This document shows, piece after piece, positions 25,639 through 33,561 of a DNA stretch of 42,627 nt. Numbering within the stretch: the stretch's first letter is position 1; every line of letters begins with the position of its first letter. Position numbers and translations under genes: made by a program. Origin of the DNA: Pirellulales bacterium (lineage in GTDB: Bacteria; Planctomycetota; Planctomycetia; Pirellulales; JAEUIK01); contig JAIESQ010000023.1 of assembly GCA_019745975.1 (NCBI GenBank), forward strand, positions 1-42,627, written 5' to 3'. The notes under the pieces are model-generated. The model made no database searches. It was not told the DNA's origin and saw nothing but the letters and a program-made list of their open reading frames with translations.

Positions 25639-28379
25639 TGCGTCGAGCCAGCGTGCCGATTTCGTCGCCATCATGCGTACGCCGCGAGCCGTGGCTGGGA
25701 GCCTGCTTATTGCTTGGCGCATTGACGATCGACGCGGCCCGCGGCGAAGAGCGCCCGTTTGGCCTCGACCATCGCCTCCCCTGGACCACCTCGAAGTTGA
25801 TCGGTTCGCCCGAGCCGCCGCTGGAATTCACCGTCGAGCGCGTCTATCAGAATCTCGCGCTCACGTCGCCGATCTACGTCATCGAGGAACCCACGAGCGA
25901 CCACCTGCTCATCGTTTTGACATCGGTCGATGGCCAGCAGGCGTCGCGCATCGTGCGCGTGTCGAGCTACTTCGCGACCGACAAGTTCGAGACGTACTTC
26001 GAGCTCCCCGGTCGGCTGCTCTACTCGCTGGTGTTTCATCCCGATTTCGCCAGCAATGGTTTCGTCTATCTATTCAGCAACGGACCGACCGGCGCGGCGG
26101 AACGAACCAATCGCGTCGCGCGCTACTCCGTCCCCTCGGGCGAGCATCGCCTCGCGCCCGACAGCGAGCAGATCATTGTCGAGTGGCGCTCGATGGGACA
26201 CGACGGCGGCGACCTGGTGTTTGGCACCGACGGTATGCTCTATATCACCACCGGCGACGGCACCAGCGACTCCGACACTTGGGACTCGGGCCAGACCATC
26301 GACGACTTGTTGGGGAGCGTGCTGCGGATCGACGTCGATCATCCCGGCGCCGCGGCACCGTACACCGTGCCGGCCGACAATCCGTTCGTCAACGCGCCCG
26401 GTGCCCGCGGCGAGATCTGGGCCTACGGGCTGCGCAATCCTTGGCGGATGTGCGTCGATCGCCAGACTGGTCACTTGTGGGTCGGTAACAACGGTCAAGA
26501 CCTGTGGGAAACGGCCCACCTGGTGCGCCGAGGCGACAACTTCGGCTGGAGTGTCTACGAAGGCAATCACCCATTTTATTTTGGTCGCCGCCGCGGGCCG
26601 ACGCCGCTGGTGCCGCCCACCATCGAGCATCATCACGCCGAGTTCCGTTCACTCACCGGTGGCGACGTTTACTATGGCGAGCAGTTCCCCGAACTGGCCG
26701 GCGCCTACCTCTATGGCGACTACTCCAGCGGCCGCATCTGGGGCATGAAGCACGACGGCCAGCGCATCGTCTGGCATCGCGAGCTGGCCGACACCCAACT
26801 GGCGATCGCCGCATTTCGCACGACGCGTTCGGGCGAAATGCTGATCGTCGATCACACGGGGGGCGCGCTCTATCGGCTGGTGCGAAACGAGACTGTCGCG
26901 CCGCCGGCGCCGTTCCCGCAGCGACTGAGCGAGACCGGCTTGTTCGCGTCGACCGCCGAGCATCGCGCCGCCGCTGGCGCAATTCCCTATTCGATCAACG
27001 CGCCCGGCTGGCACGACGGGGCAACGGCAGAACGTTTTCTGGCGGTGCCCGGCGACGCGCAGGTCGGCTACACCTCGGGGCCAAGCTGGAACTTTCCCGA
27101 TGGCACCGCGCTGGTGCAAACGCTTTCGATCGCGCTGCCGACTTCAGGCCACGGGGCGGCCGCCACAGATGCAACGGCCCGACGCATCGAAACCCGCGTT
27201 CTGCTGCGGCAACAAGGCGAGTGGGCCGGCTATAGCTACCGTTGGAACGAAGCACAAAGCGACGCCCTGCTCGTGCCGCGCGCAGGAGCCGACGCGACAC
27301 TCCCCTCAAGCGATCCGTCCCAACCGCGCGCCTGGCGCTTCCCCAGCCGCGCCGAGTGCCTGGCCTGCCACAGCCGCGCCGCGAATTTTGTGCTCGGGCT
27401 GACCGAAGCCCAACTGAACCGCGATCACGCGTATCCCGCGAGCACCGACAATCAGCTTCGCGCGCTGGAGCACATCGGACTGTTCAGCGGCCCGCTTCCC
27501 AAACCGCCGGCCGAGCTCGCCCGACTGACCGATCCGCGCGACTCGTCGCACACCCTGGAGGAACGTGCTCGCGCCTATTTGCACGTCAATTGCTCGGTCT
27601 GCCACGTGGCGGCCGGCGGCGGCAATGCCCGCATGGAGCTGGGGTTGGCCACACCGACTGCCGACATGAAGCTCATCGGGGCCCGGCCGCAGCACGACAC
27701 CTTCGGCATCGACAATGCCATGCTCGTGGCGCCCGGTCAGCCCGATCGCTCGGTGCTGGTGCGTCGGCTGTCGCAGCGGGGCGCGGGGCAGATGCCTCCC
27801 CTCGTGTCACGCCAGGTCGACGTGGCGGCGGTCGAGCTCTTGCGCGCCTGGATCAGTCAGCTTCAGCCGGCACGCGCCTTCATTCGCGATTGGCAGCTTG
27901 AAGATCTGGCGCCGGCTTTGGACCGCGTCGCCACGGGACGCTCGTTCAAGTCCGGTCAAACGCTATTTCGCGAAATCGGCTGCACCGAGTGCCATCGCTT
28001 TGGCAGCGAAGGTGGCTCGGTCGGGCCGAACCTCGCCGGCATCGGCCGGCGGCTCACCCCGCGCGACCTGCTCGAGTCGCTGCTCTCGCCGGCCAAAACC
28101 ATCGCCGACGAATACGCCGTGTTCGTGGTGGCCACCGAGCAGGGTGGGGTCTATTCGGGCCGCGTCGAGCGCCAGGACGCGCAAACGCTCGTCTTGCGCG
28201 CGACGGCTGCCGACGAAGCGCCGATCGAGATCGCCACCAGCGAGATTGCCGAACGGCATAAATCCAACATCTCGAACATGCCGGCCGGCACGCTCAACGT
28301 GCTCAAGGAGGACGAGATCCTCGATCTGTTGGGCTACCTGCTCAGCGATGCCAACGCCGACGATCCCCGTTTTCGCTAA
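25638..28379 (+). CDS. PQQ-type glucose/sorbosone dehydrogenase fused to c-type cytochrome domains
   Basis: The 913-residue exported protein has a signal segment (about residues 18-36) and then a six-bladed GSDH-type propeller at about 55-430, with G-H-D-G-G-D-L-V-F-G, G-L-R-N-P-W-R and D-N-F-G-W. This fold oxidises sugars with PQQ. Three c-type heme motifs follow: C-L-A-C-H (574), C-S-V-C-H (652) and C-T-E-C-H (782). The last lies in the Pirellula/Verrucomicrobium heme-binding domain, with G-P-N-L-A-G-I-G and a closing D-L-L-G-Y-L-L-S. Electrons could pass from the propeller through its own hemes to the respiratory chain. It is coupled to the SDR gene by a 1-base overlap. PQQ synthesis genes are not in the window. 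Confidence 0.92.
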   Translation: MRRASVPISSPSCVRREPWLGACLLLGALTIDAARGEERPFGLDHRLPWTTSKLIGSPEPPLEFTVERVYQNLALTSPIYVIEEPTSDHLLIVLTSVDGQQASRIVRVSSYFATDKFETYFELPGRLLYSLVFHPDFASNGFVYLFSNGPTGAAERTNRVARYSVPSGEHRLAPDSEQIIVEWRSMGHDGGDLVFGTDGMLYITTGDGTSDSDTWDSGQTIDDLLGSVLRIDVDHPGAAAPYTVPADNPFVNAPGARGEIWAYGLRNPWRMCVDRQTGHLWVGNNGQDLWETAHLVRRGDNFGWSVYEGNHPFYFGRRRGPTPLVPPTIEHHHAEFRSLTGGDVYYGEQFPELAGAYLYGDYSSGRIWGMKHDGQRIVWHRELADTQLAIAAFRTTRSGEMLIVDHTGGALYRLVRNETVAPPAPFPQRLSETGLFASTAEHRAAAGAIPYSINAPGWHDGATAERFLAVPGDAQVGYTSGPSWNFPDGTALVQTLSIALPTSGHGAAATDATARRIETRVLLRQQGEWAGYSYRWNEAQSDALLVPRAGADATLPSSDPSQPRAWRFPSRAECLACHSRAANFVLGLTEAQLNRDHAYPASTDNQLRALEHIGLFSGPLPKPPAELARLTDPRDSSHTLEERARAYLHVNCSVCHVAAGGGNARMELGLATPTADMKLIGARPQHDTFGIDNAMLVAPGQPDRSVLVRRLSQRGAGQMPPLVSRQVDVAAVELLRAWISQLQPARAFIRDWQLEDLAPALDRVATGRSFKSGQTLFREIGCTECHRFGSEGGSVGPNLAGIGRRLTPRDLLESLLSPAKTIADEYAVFVVATEQGGVYSGRVERQDAQTLVLRATAADEAPIEIATSEIAERHKSNISNMPAGTLNVLKEDEILDLLGYLLSDANADDPRFR

Positions 28380-28434
28380 ACAGATCCGCGCGAGAACTTC
28401 CGCCTACGTTTACATCAACTCGCGGAGCTCACCG

Positions 28435-29214
28435 ATGAGACAAATCGCAACGATCGGACTGCTGGCCGTGCTGTGCGCCTTGTCCGCCAGCGAACCAATC
28501 CTGGCTGCCGACCCCGCGCCCGACGCTGCACGCGCCGACCAACCCGCAGCGCCGCGGGCCTATGGCCAATGGCGCATCCAGATCAAGCCCGACCAGCTCG
28601 ACGAGTACGCCAAACTGATCGAAACCAAGGGCTTGCCATTGTTCCGCGTCGCCGGGGGCCGCGTGGTCGGCTGGTGGAGGACCATGGTCGGCGACCTCTA
28701 CGAGCACGTCACGATCTGGGAATACGACAACCTGGCCGCCTTCGAACAGGCCGGGCAGAAGCTCGGTGGCGACCAGCGCTTTGCCGAGTTCGCGAAACTC
28801 CGCGATCCGCTGTTGGCCGGCGAACAGAGTTGCTTTCTGCACCTCGCCGAGTTCGCCGATCGGCCGGCGCTCCCCGAGCAGGCCAAGATCGTAGTCCACG
28901 AAGTGCATCGCGTCACCGATTCACAGCGCGACGCCTATCTGCTCTTCATGCAAAACAAAGGCTTGCCAATGCTCAAAAGCCACGGCTTTCGTCCGGTCGG
29001 CCCGTGGCTGACCGGAATCGGCAACCGCGGCGAAGTCACGTACTTGTTTCTCTACGACAGCCTGGCCGAGCGCGACCGGCTATTGGCGGCGTTTGCCCGC
29101 GGCGAGGACGCCCGCGCCTACGAAACGAAACTCAGCGAGCTGATCGACGAGGCGACCACGCGCGTGCTCGTGCCTGCCGACTTCGCGCACCGCGCGGCCG
29201 AGAAGAAGCCATAA
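28435..29214 (+). CDS. Secreted protein with two NIPSNAP-like domains
   Basis: The 259-residue product starts with a clear signal peptide ending near A-S-E-P-I-L-A-A-D. Two similar ferredoxin-like alpha+beta modules follow. The first (about 42-140) contains W-R-I-Q-I-K-P-D-Q-L-D-E-Y and L-Y-E-H-V-T-I-W-E-Y-D; the second (about 150-250) contains V-H-E-V-H-R-V-T-D-S-Q-R-D-A-Y and V-T-Y-L-F-L-Y-D-S. This is the tandem dimeric alpha-beta barrel arrangement of NIPSNAP. Its role is unknown; such proteins are common in planctomycete catabolic clusters. GGAG precedes the ATG by 8 bases. An earlier in-frame start would read backwards into the dehydrogenase gene and is rejected. Confidence 0.85.
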   Translation: MRQIATIGLLAVLCALSASEPILAADPAPDAARADQPAAPRAYGQWRIQIKPDQLDEYAKLIETKGLPLFRVAGGRVVGWWRTMVGDLYEHVTIWEYDNLAAFEQAGQKLGGDQRFAEFAKLRDPLLAGEQSCFLHLAEFADRPALPEQAKIVVHEVHRVTDSQRDAYLLFMQNKGLPMLKSHGFRPVGPWLTGIGNRGEVTYLFLYDSLAERDRLLAAFARGEDARAYETKLSELIDEATTRVLVPADFAHRAAEKKP

Positions 29215-29229
29215 ACGAGGTCCACGATC

Positions 29230-30816
29230 ATGAAGCCGACTCTCCCGCTCATTCTCGCGCTATTCATCGGCAACGTTCCGGCATTGGGCGCCGACTCGCC
29301 CCTGCCGCACCGCCAGACATTGGCGCCTGGTATCGAAGTCTGCGGCTTCGCCGACCAGTTTCGCTCGGCCAATTGCGGCTGGGTGGCGACCGCCGCCGGC
29401 ACGCTCTTGGTCGACTTGCCGCGGGGGATCGCTGCCGGTGACTATCTGAAGATCATCCAGCGCGCCACAGGCAAACCAGCCGCTACGCTCGTGCTGACTC
29501 ATGCCACGACCGCCGACGCCGGCGTGGTCGACGATTTGCGCCGCCTCGGCGTCAAACGCGTGGTGCTCTCGCCGGCCACCTATAAGGCGCTTATGCCGCC
29601 GACCGACAAGGCATCCGCCAGTGTGGCTCCCACCAAGGGCTTTGAACTGCTCGTCAAGCCGACCAACTTGGGGAACGAGCAAAACAAGATCATCGTCCGC
29701 CCGCTCGACGACTGCTTCACACAGGGAGGAGCCTTCGTTTACTTGGCCAGCGCCAAGATTCTCTTCGCTGGTCCGCTCGTGTTTCATGGACCGCGGGCGC
29801 CGCTCGTGGAGACCGATACCGCGGCCTGGTCCGCCGCGCTACGCGACGCGGCGACCTTGAGCGCCACGCAAGTCGTTCCGGCTTTTGGCTCCTGGGGCGA
29901 CGGCGCGCTCGTCGATCGGCAGTTGCGGTTTCTCACCGAGCTAAGGCGGCAGGTCGGTTACTTCATCGCCCAAGGACGCCCGCACGACGATCTGCAGCGG
30001 ATGGTTTCGCTGGCGCCCGATTACCTGGTGTGGATGCCATACGACACGCCGCTAGCCGAGGACATCGAGCATGTCTACACGGAGCTCACGGTGCCGCTGG
30101 CTCCGTTCGGCGGCCGGCCTCCCGCGCCAGACGACGCCACGCCCCACGCCTTGGTGCTGATCGGCGACCAGCCGCACGAACCCGCCCACGTCGAAGCCGG
30201 CTTGCGGCCGGTGTTCGCAGCGACCGGCGTAGCGCCGCACTTTGCCGTCGATGTCCGCGCGCTGTCGGCCGAGAACCTCGCCCGCGTGAAGCTGCTCGTG
30301 ATCCTCCGCGACGGTTTGCAGCGCCCGCAAGCCGCCGGGCAGGAAGACTACATCTGGATGACGCCCGAGCAAGAGCAGGCCGTCGTCGAGTTCGTCGAGC
30401 GCGGCGGCAGCTTCCTCAACCTGCACAACTCGATGGGGCTCTATCCCGACGACGGTCCGTACTTGAAGCTCGTCGGCGGGCGCTACATCGGGCATGGACC
30501 GCTGGAGCGCTTTCGCGTGGAAGTGGTCGACCGCCAGCATCCGATCACCCGCGGTGTCGAGGATTTCTCCGTGGCCGACGAACAGCACACGCCCCCTTGC
30601 GACGAGACCAAGGTGTACGTGCTGTTGCGCAACCGCTCGGACACGGGCCAGACGGCGGCGGCCGGCTGGGCGTACGAGCCAGGTCAAGGGCGCCTTTGTC
30701 ATTTGGCCAACGGGCACACGCGCGAGTCGCTCGCCCACCCGATGTACCAGCGGTTGATGCGCAACGCCGTGCTTTGGTGCCTGCGCCGCGAGGCCGCGGA
30801 CGCTGGCGGGCAATGA
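29230..30816 (+). CDS. Degenerate metallo-beta-lactamase domain fused to a ThuA domain
   Basis: The 528-residue product has a signal peptide (to about residue 20). A metallo-beta-lactamase-like half follows (about 30-230), with N-C-G-W-V-A-T-A-A-G-T-L-L-V-D. The usual T-H-x-H-x-D-H metal motif reads T-H-A-T-T-A-D-A-G (His91), so at most one ligand remains. The C-terminal half (about 300-520) is ThuA-like, with G-G-S-F-L-N-L-H-N-S-M-G and R-F-R-V-E-V-V-D-R-Q-H-P-I-T-R-G, a class-I-glutamine-amidotransferase-like fold linked elsewhere to trehalose/keto-sugar use. GAGGT precedes the ATG. It is the last gene of the co-directional block, 16 bases from the convergent glycosyltransferase. Confidence 0.82.
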   Translation: MKPTLPLILALFIGNVPALGADSPLPHRQTLAPGIEVCGFADQFRSANCGWVATAAGTLLVDLPRGIAAGDYLKIIQRATGKPAATLVLTHATTADAGVVDDLRRLGVKRVVLSPATYKALMPPTDKASASVAPTKGFELLVKPTNLGNEQNKIIVRPLDDCFTQGGAFVYLASAKILFAGPLVFHGPRAPLVETDTAAWSAALRDAATLSATQVVPAFGSWGDGALVDRQLRFLTELRRQVGYFIAQGRPHDDLQRMVSLAPDYLVWMPYDTPLAEDIEHVYTELTVPLAPFGGRPPAPDDATPHALVLIGDQPHEPAHVEAGLRPVFAATGVAPHFAVDVRALSAENLARVKLLVILRDGLQRPQAAGQEDYIWMTPEQEQAVVEFVERGGSFLNLHNSMGLYPDDGPYLKLVGGRYIGHGPLERFRVEVVDRQHPITRGVEDFSVADEQHTPPCDETKVYVLLRNRSDTGQTAAAGWAYEPGQGRLCHLANGHTRESLAHPMYQRLMRNAVLWCLRREAADAGGQ

Positions 30817-30832
30817 ACCACCCAGCGCCGCG

Positions 30833-32062
30833 CTACGCCGCCAAGACATCCTCGCCCGGATGGTCCAAGCACAACAGCAGCGAGAGGTAGTCGCGCAAGT
30901 GGCGCGTGAGCAGAAAATTCTCGCGCACGAACTCGTGACCGGTTTGCCCCATCCGCTGGCGCTTCTCGTCGTAGCGCAACAGATAGCGGATGCGGTACGC
31001 CGCTCCGGCGGGCGAGTGGACGAGAAACCCGGTCTGATAGTCGTGGACCTGCAGCGTGATGCCGCCGCAGGCGCCGCCGATCACGGGCTTGCTCTTCCAC
31101 AGTGCCTCGGTCACGGTCAGCCCGAAGCCTTCCTTGAGCGATTTCTGCAACACGATGACCGCCGATCGCTGCAAAGCGTTGATGTCGCGGTGCGAGTCGG
31201 GAGGAAGCATGAGGACCTTGAGATCGGGGTCGTTGCCGGCGCTTTCCATCGCCTCGCTGAGGACCTCGGCCCCTTCGGGGTCGTCGTCGGCCGGGCCACC
31301 GACGAGCACCAGTTGCAGCTCAGGGTGCGATGGCTTGACGAGGCGGTACGCCTGAATGACGCCCAGCGGATCTTTGAAGCGATCGAAGCGCGAGACCTGC
31401 AAGATCATCGGCCGCTCGGGATCGATCCCCAGCCGCGCGAGCGTCGCTAGACGCTCGTTCTCCGTCAGGTGACGATTCTTATCTGACAGCGGATCGATCG
31501 ACGGCGGGCAGAGAAAAATCGGCTTTTCCAACGGTCGCGTGAAGGCTGGCATCGAGAAGATCGCGCCATCGTACGACGGCATCGCGCCGGCCAGGTGCTT
31601 CCAGACCCCGCGATCGGGGCGCGACGCGTCGACATGGCAGCGCCACACCCAGCGCCCAACGCGACCCGGCGGGGTGAACTTCGGCAGATAGATCGGCTGC
31701 GGATCGTGCACGAAGACGTAGTCGGCTTCGAGATTCAGTTGTTGTGCGTTCGACTCATTGACCGCCAGGTGCAGCTCATAGTCTTTGGGTCGCAGGTTCA
31801 CCGGCAAGCCTTGCAAACCGTTGTGAAACGACTTGGTGACGCGATAGAAGTCGGCATTCCCCTGGATGGTCTCCCAGCGCGCGTCGATGCCTAGCTCGTT
31901 CATCAAGGGGACCATCCACTCGAGGATTTCGGCGACGCCACCCCCTTTGCGCGTCGAGTTGATGTGGATCATGCGCCTGCCGGCCAAGCGCTCGCCGAGC
32001 CGGCGCAAGCGATCGATCTCGTGGTGGCCGACGACTTCTTCGTAGCGTTCGAGCATCGTCAT
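30833..32062 (-). CDS. GT4 glycosyltransferase, TreT-like trehalose synthase family
   Basis: The 409-residue retaining GT-B enzyme resembles trehalose glycosyltransferring synthase (TreT; NDP-glucose + glucose to trehalose). The N-terminal part has H-I-N-S-T-R-K-G-G-G-V-A-E-I-L and V-H-D-P-Q-P. The C-terminal part has L-Q-V-S-R-F-D-R-F-K-D-P and the E-x7-E donor motif E-G-F-G-L-T-V-T-E. The N-S-T-x-x-G-G-G-V-A-E-I motif is typical of the TreT/trehalose phosphorylase subgroup, so a sugar disaccharide product is likely, although the exact acceptor is inferred. The ATG at 32062 overlaps the stop of the DUF5752-like gene (ATGA) and has GGAG about 8 bases upstream. Translation of the pair is coupled. 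Confidence 0.85.
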   Translation of the reverse strand: MTMLERYEEVVGHHEIDRLRRLGERLAGRRMIHINSTRKGGGVAEILEWMVPLMNELGIDARWETIQGNADFYRVTKSFHNGLQGLPVNLRPKDYELHLAVNESNAQQLNLEADYVFVHDPQPIYLPKFTPPGRVGRWVWRCHVDASRPDRGVWKHLAGAMPSYDGAIFSMPAFTRPLEKPIFLCPPSIDPLSDKNRHLTENERLATLARLGIDPERPMILQVSRFDRFKDPLGVIQAYRLVKPSHPELQLVLVGGPADDDPEGAEVLSEAMESAGNDPDLKVLMLPPDSHRDINALQRSAVIVLQKSLKEGFGLTVTEALWKSKPVIGGACGGITLQVHDYQTGFLVHSPAGAAYRIRYLLRYDEKRQRMGQTGHEFVRENFLLTRHLRDYLSLLLCLDHPGEDVLAA

Positions 32063-32727
32063 CGCACTGCTCCCAGCACGGCCTGCGGTTCGCTCAGGTG
32101 GGCGCAAAACGCATCGAAGAGCTGGCGCCGCAGTTGATTCAGATTGAGAAAGTAAAAGTCGATGCCGCGGATCCGCTCGACGAGTGTCGGTGGTCCGTCC
32201 ACACGCTCCAGCCAGGCCGAAAAATCGTCGACGCCCCGCCGGGCGTGCGCTTCGTGCACGTGAAAGAAGAGCGACCGCCGCGAGAAGCGCGGAAACGCCT
32301 CGGCCAGCGATGCCAGCGTCGCGAACCGCTCGCGCGTGTCAAACGCGATCAACCGCGACTCCAGCAAGTGCAATTCAAAGCCCGGCCGGCACCACGGCAC
32401 CCGCTCGAGCGCCCACAGGCGATCCTCGAGCTTGTTGACGAGCGCCGTGCGCAGCTCCCTGATGCCCGAGACGTACGGATTCACCAGTGCGAGCTCTTCG
32501 GCCAGTTGCCGCTCGCCCAGCGCGTCCCAGCACCACCGCGCCAAGTCGTTGGGGAACTCGTTCAGCTCGAAATGGTCTTCGAGCGGACAGCGCAGCAAGT
32601 GATGTTCGAGCACGCTCAAAGGCGCCGTGCGGAGCGTTTCGAGCAGCTCACGTAAATTGGTGCACGAGCGACCGGTGGCCAACCGCACCAAACTGCAATC
32701 GAACAGCGCAAAGCTGGTATCCGCCAT
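32059..32727 (-). CDS. DUF5752-like protein coupled to the glycosyltransferase
   Basis: This 222-residue soluble protein has no signal. It shows F-A-L-F-D-C-S-L-V-R-L-A-T-G-R-S-C-T-N-L-R-E-L-L, H-H-L-L-R-C-P-L-E-D-H-F-E-L-N-E-F-P-N-D-L-A-R-W and a long helical C-terminal half. From memory it fits the DUF5752 family, found next to TreT-like glycosyltransferases. The family's biochemical role is not known to me. The 4-base overlap with the glycosyltransferase gene argues for a shared job, perhaps a partner or regulator in disaccharide synthesis. An ATG 29 codons upstream is possible but gives a Pro/Ala/Arg leader without conservation signs. Confidence 0.65.
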   Translation of the reverse strand: MADTSFALFDCSLVRLATGRSCTNLRELLETLRTAPLSVLEHHLLRCPLEDHFELNEFPNDLARWCWDALGERQLAEELALVNPYVSGIRELRTALVNKLEDRLWALERVPWCRPGFELHLLESRLIAFDTRERFATLASLAEAFPRFSRRSLFFHVHEAHARRGVDDFSAWLERVDGPPTLVERIRGIDFYFLNLNQLRRQLFDAFCAHLSEPQAVLGAVR

Positions 32728-32886
32728 GATGGTTGGGGCCTCCGCAGAGGGGGAAAGCGGAATCTGCACGCCGACGTCGTCTCGCCGCGGCGCGGCTGCA
32801 ATCGGCCGGGGCATTTCCGACCGTGCCGAACGTGGCCAGCGACGGTCCGCCGAACCAAAGGGATTCGCCGGCTCGATATTGTAAAA

Positions 32887-33507
32887 CTACGAGCCGAGTC
32901 CGGTGAAGGTCGGTGTCAGCTCGTATTTGCTGCGGCGCGAGGCGTACTTGGGCATGAACTCGGCCTTAGGATCGAAGACGTATTGTTCCTCCTTGCCTTC
33001 CTCGGTCAGCCGCGCCAGTGATCCGCGCGAGACCATCTGGACAAAAGCCAGCCACTGCCGGTCGGGTTTGAGCCCGAACAACAGCGGATCCTCCGGCCGA
33101 AAACCACCCCACAGAAAATTGCGCGCCAGCGGAGCCGTGTGCAACGTGGTGGCAGCAAATGCCATGCCGACGTAGGCCACGGCCAGCGCCAGCAGATAGC
33201 CGCCCACCATTTCGACCGGCGGCTTGAAACGCACTCGAATGCGCGACACCTGATCGGTGATGGCCCGCAACGCGCCGAGCGTGGCCGCGAACAAACCCCA
33301 CAAGGCAACCAGGTCCCAGAACATCGTCCCCGAGGGGAGTTGCTTGGTGAGCAAGTTGGCCACCGGCTCGAAGAATGTCATCGCCACGAGCCCTGCCGTG
33401 ACGACGTTGACGAGCATCAACAGATTGCTCCACAGTCCATCGCGCATCAAGGCAGCAAAGATCGCGATCATTACCACGACAAGGAGAATTGGCAGCATGA
33501 CGGTCAT
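32887..33507 (-). CDS. CvpA-like integral membrane protein
   Basis: The 206-residue protein has four hydrophobic segments: about residues 4-20, 28-48, 64-82 and 100-122. A polar C-terminal tail (D-R-Q-W-L-A-F-V-Q-M-V-S-R-G-S-L) follows. The spacing of helices and the F-E-P-V-A-N-L-L region resemble the CvpA family, though the match is by shape rather than a strict motif. It lies 54 bases downstream of the GspE-like gene on the same strand and may belong to that operon, where it could act at the membrane base of an export or motility apparatus. An ATG three codons later also exists. Confidence 0.6.
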   Translation of the reverse strand: MTVMLPILLVVVMIAIFAALMRDGLWSNLLMLVNVVTAGLVAMTFFEPVANLLTKQLPSGTMFWDLVALWGLFAATLGALRAITDQVSRIRVRFKPPVEMVGGYLLALAVAYVGMAFAATTLHTAPLARNFLWGGFRPEDPLLFGLKPDRQWLAFVQMVSRGSLARLTEEGKEEQYVFDPKAEFMPKYASRRSKYELTPTFTGLGS

Positions 33508-33561
33508 AGCGCGACGACCTCGGCGGCGAGTGGCCGCAGGCTTGGTTCCGATGGGCGGATA

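Noticed and set aside
29230-32062. Trehalose operon made of the ThuA and TreT-like genes
   Set aside because: They are convergent, so not one operon. ThuA-like proteins are widespread in planctomycetes and do not by themselves indicate trehalose.
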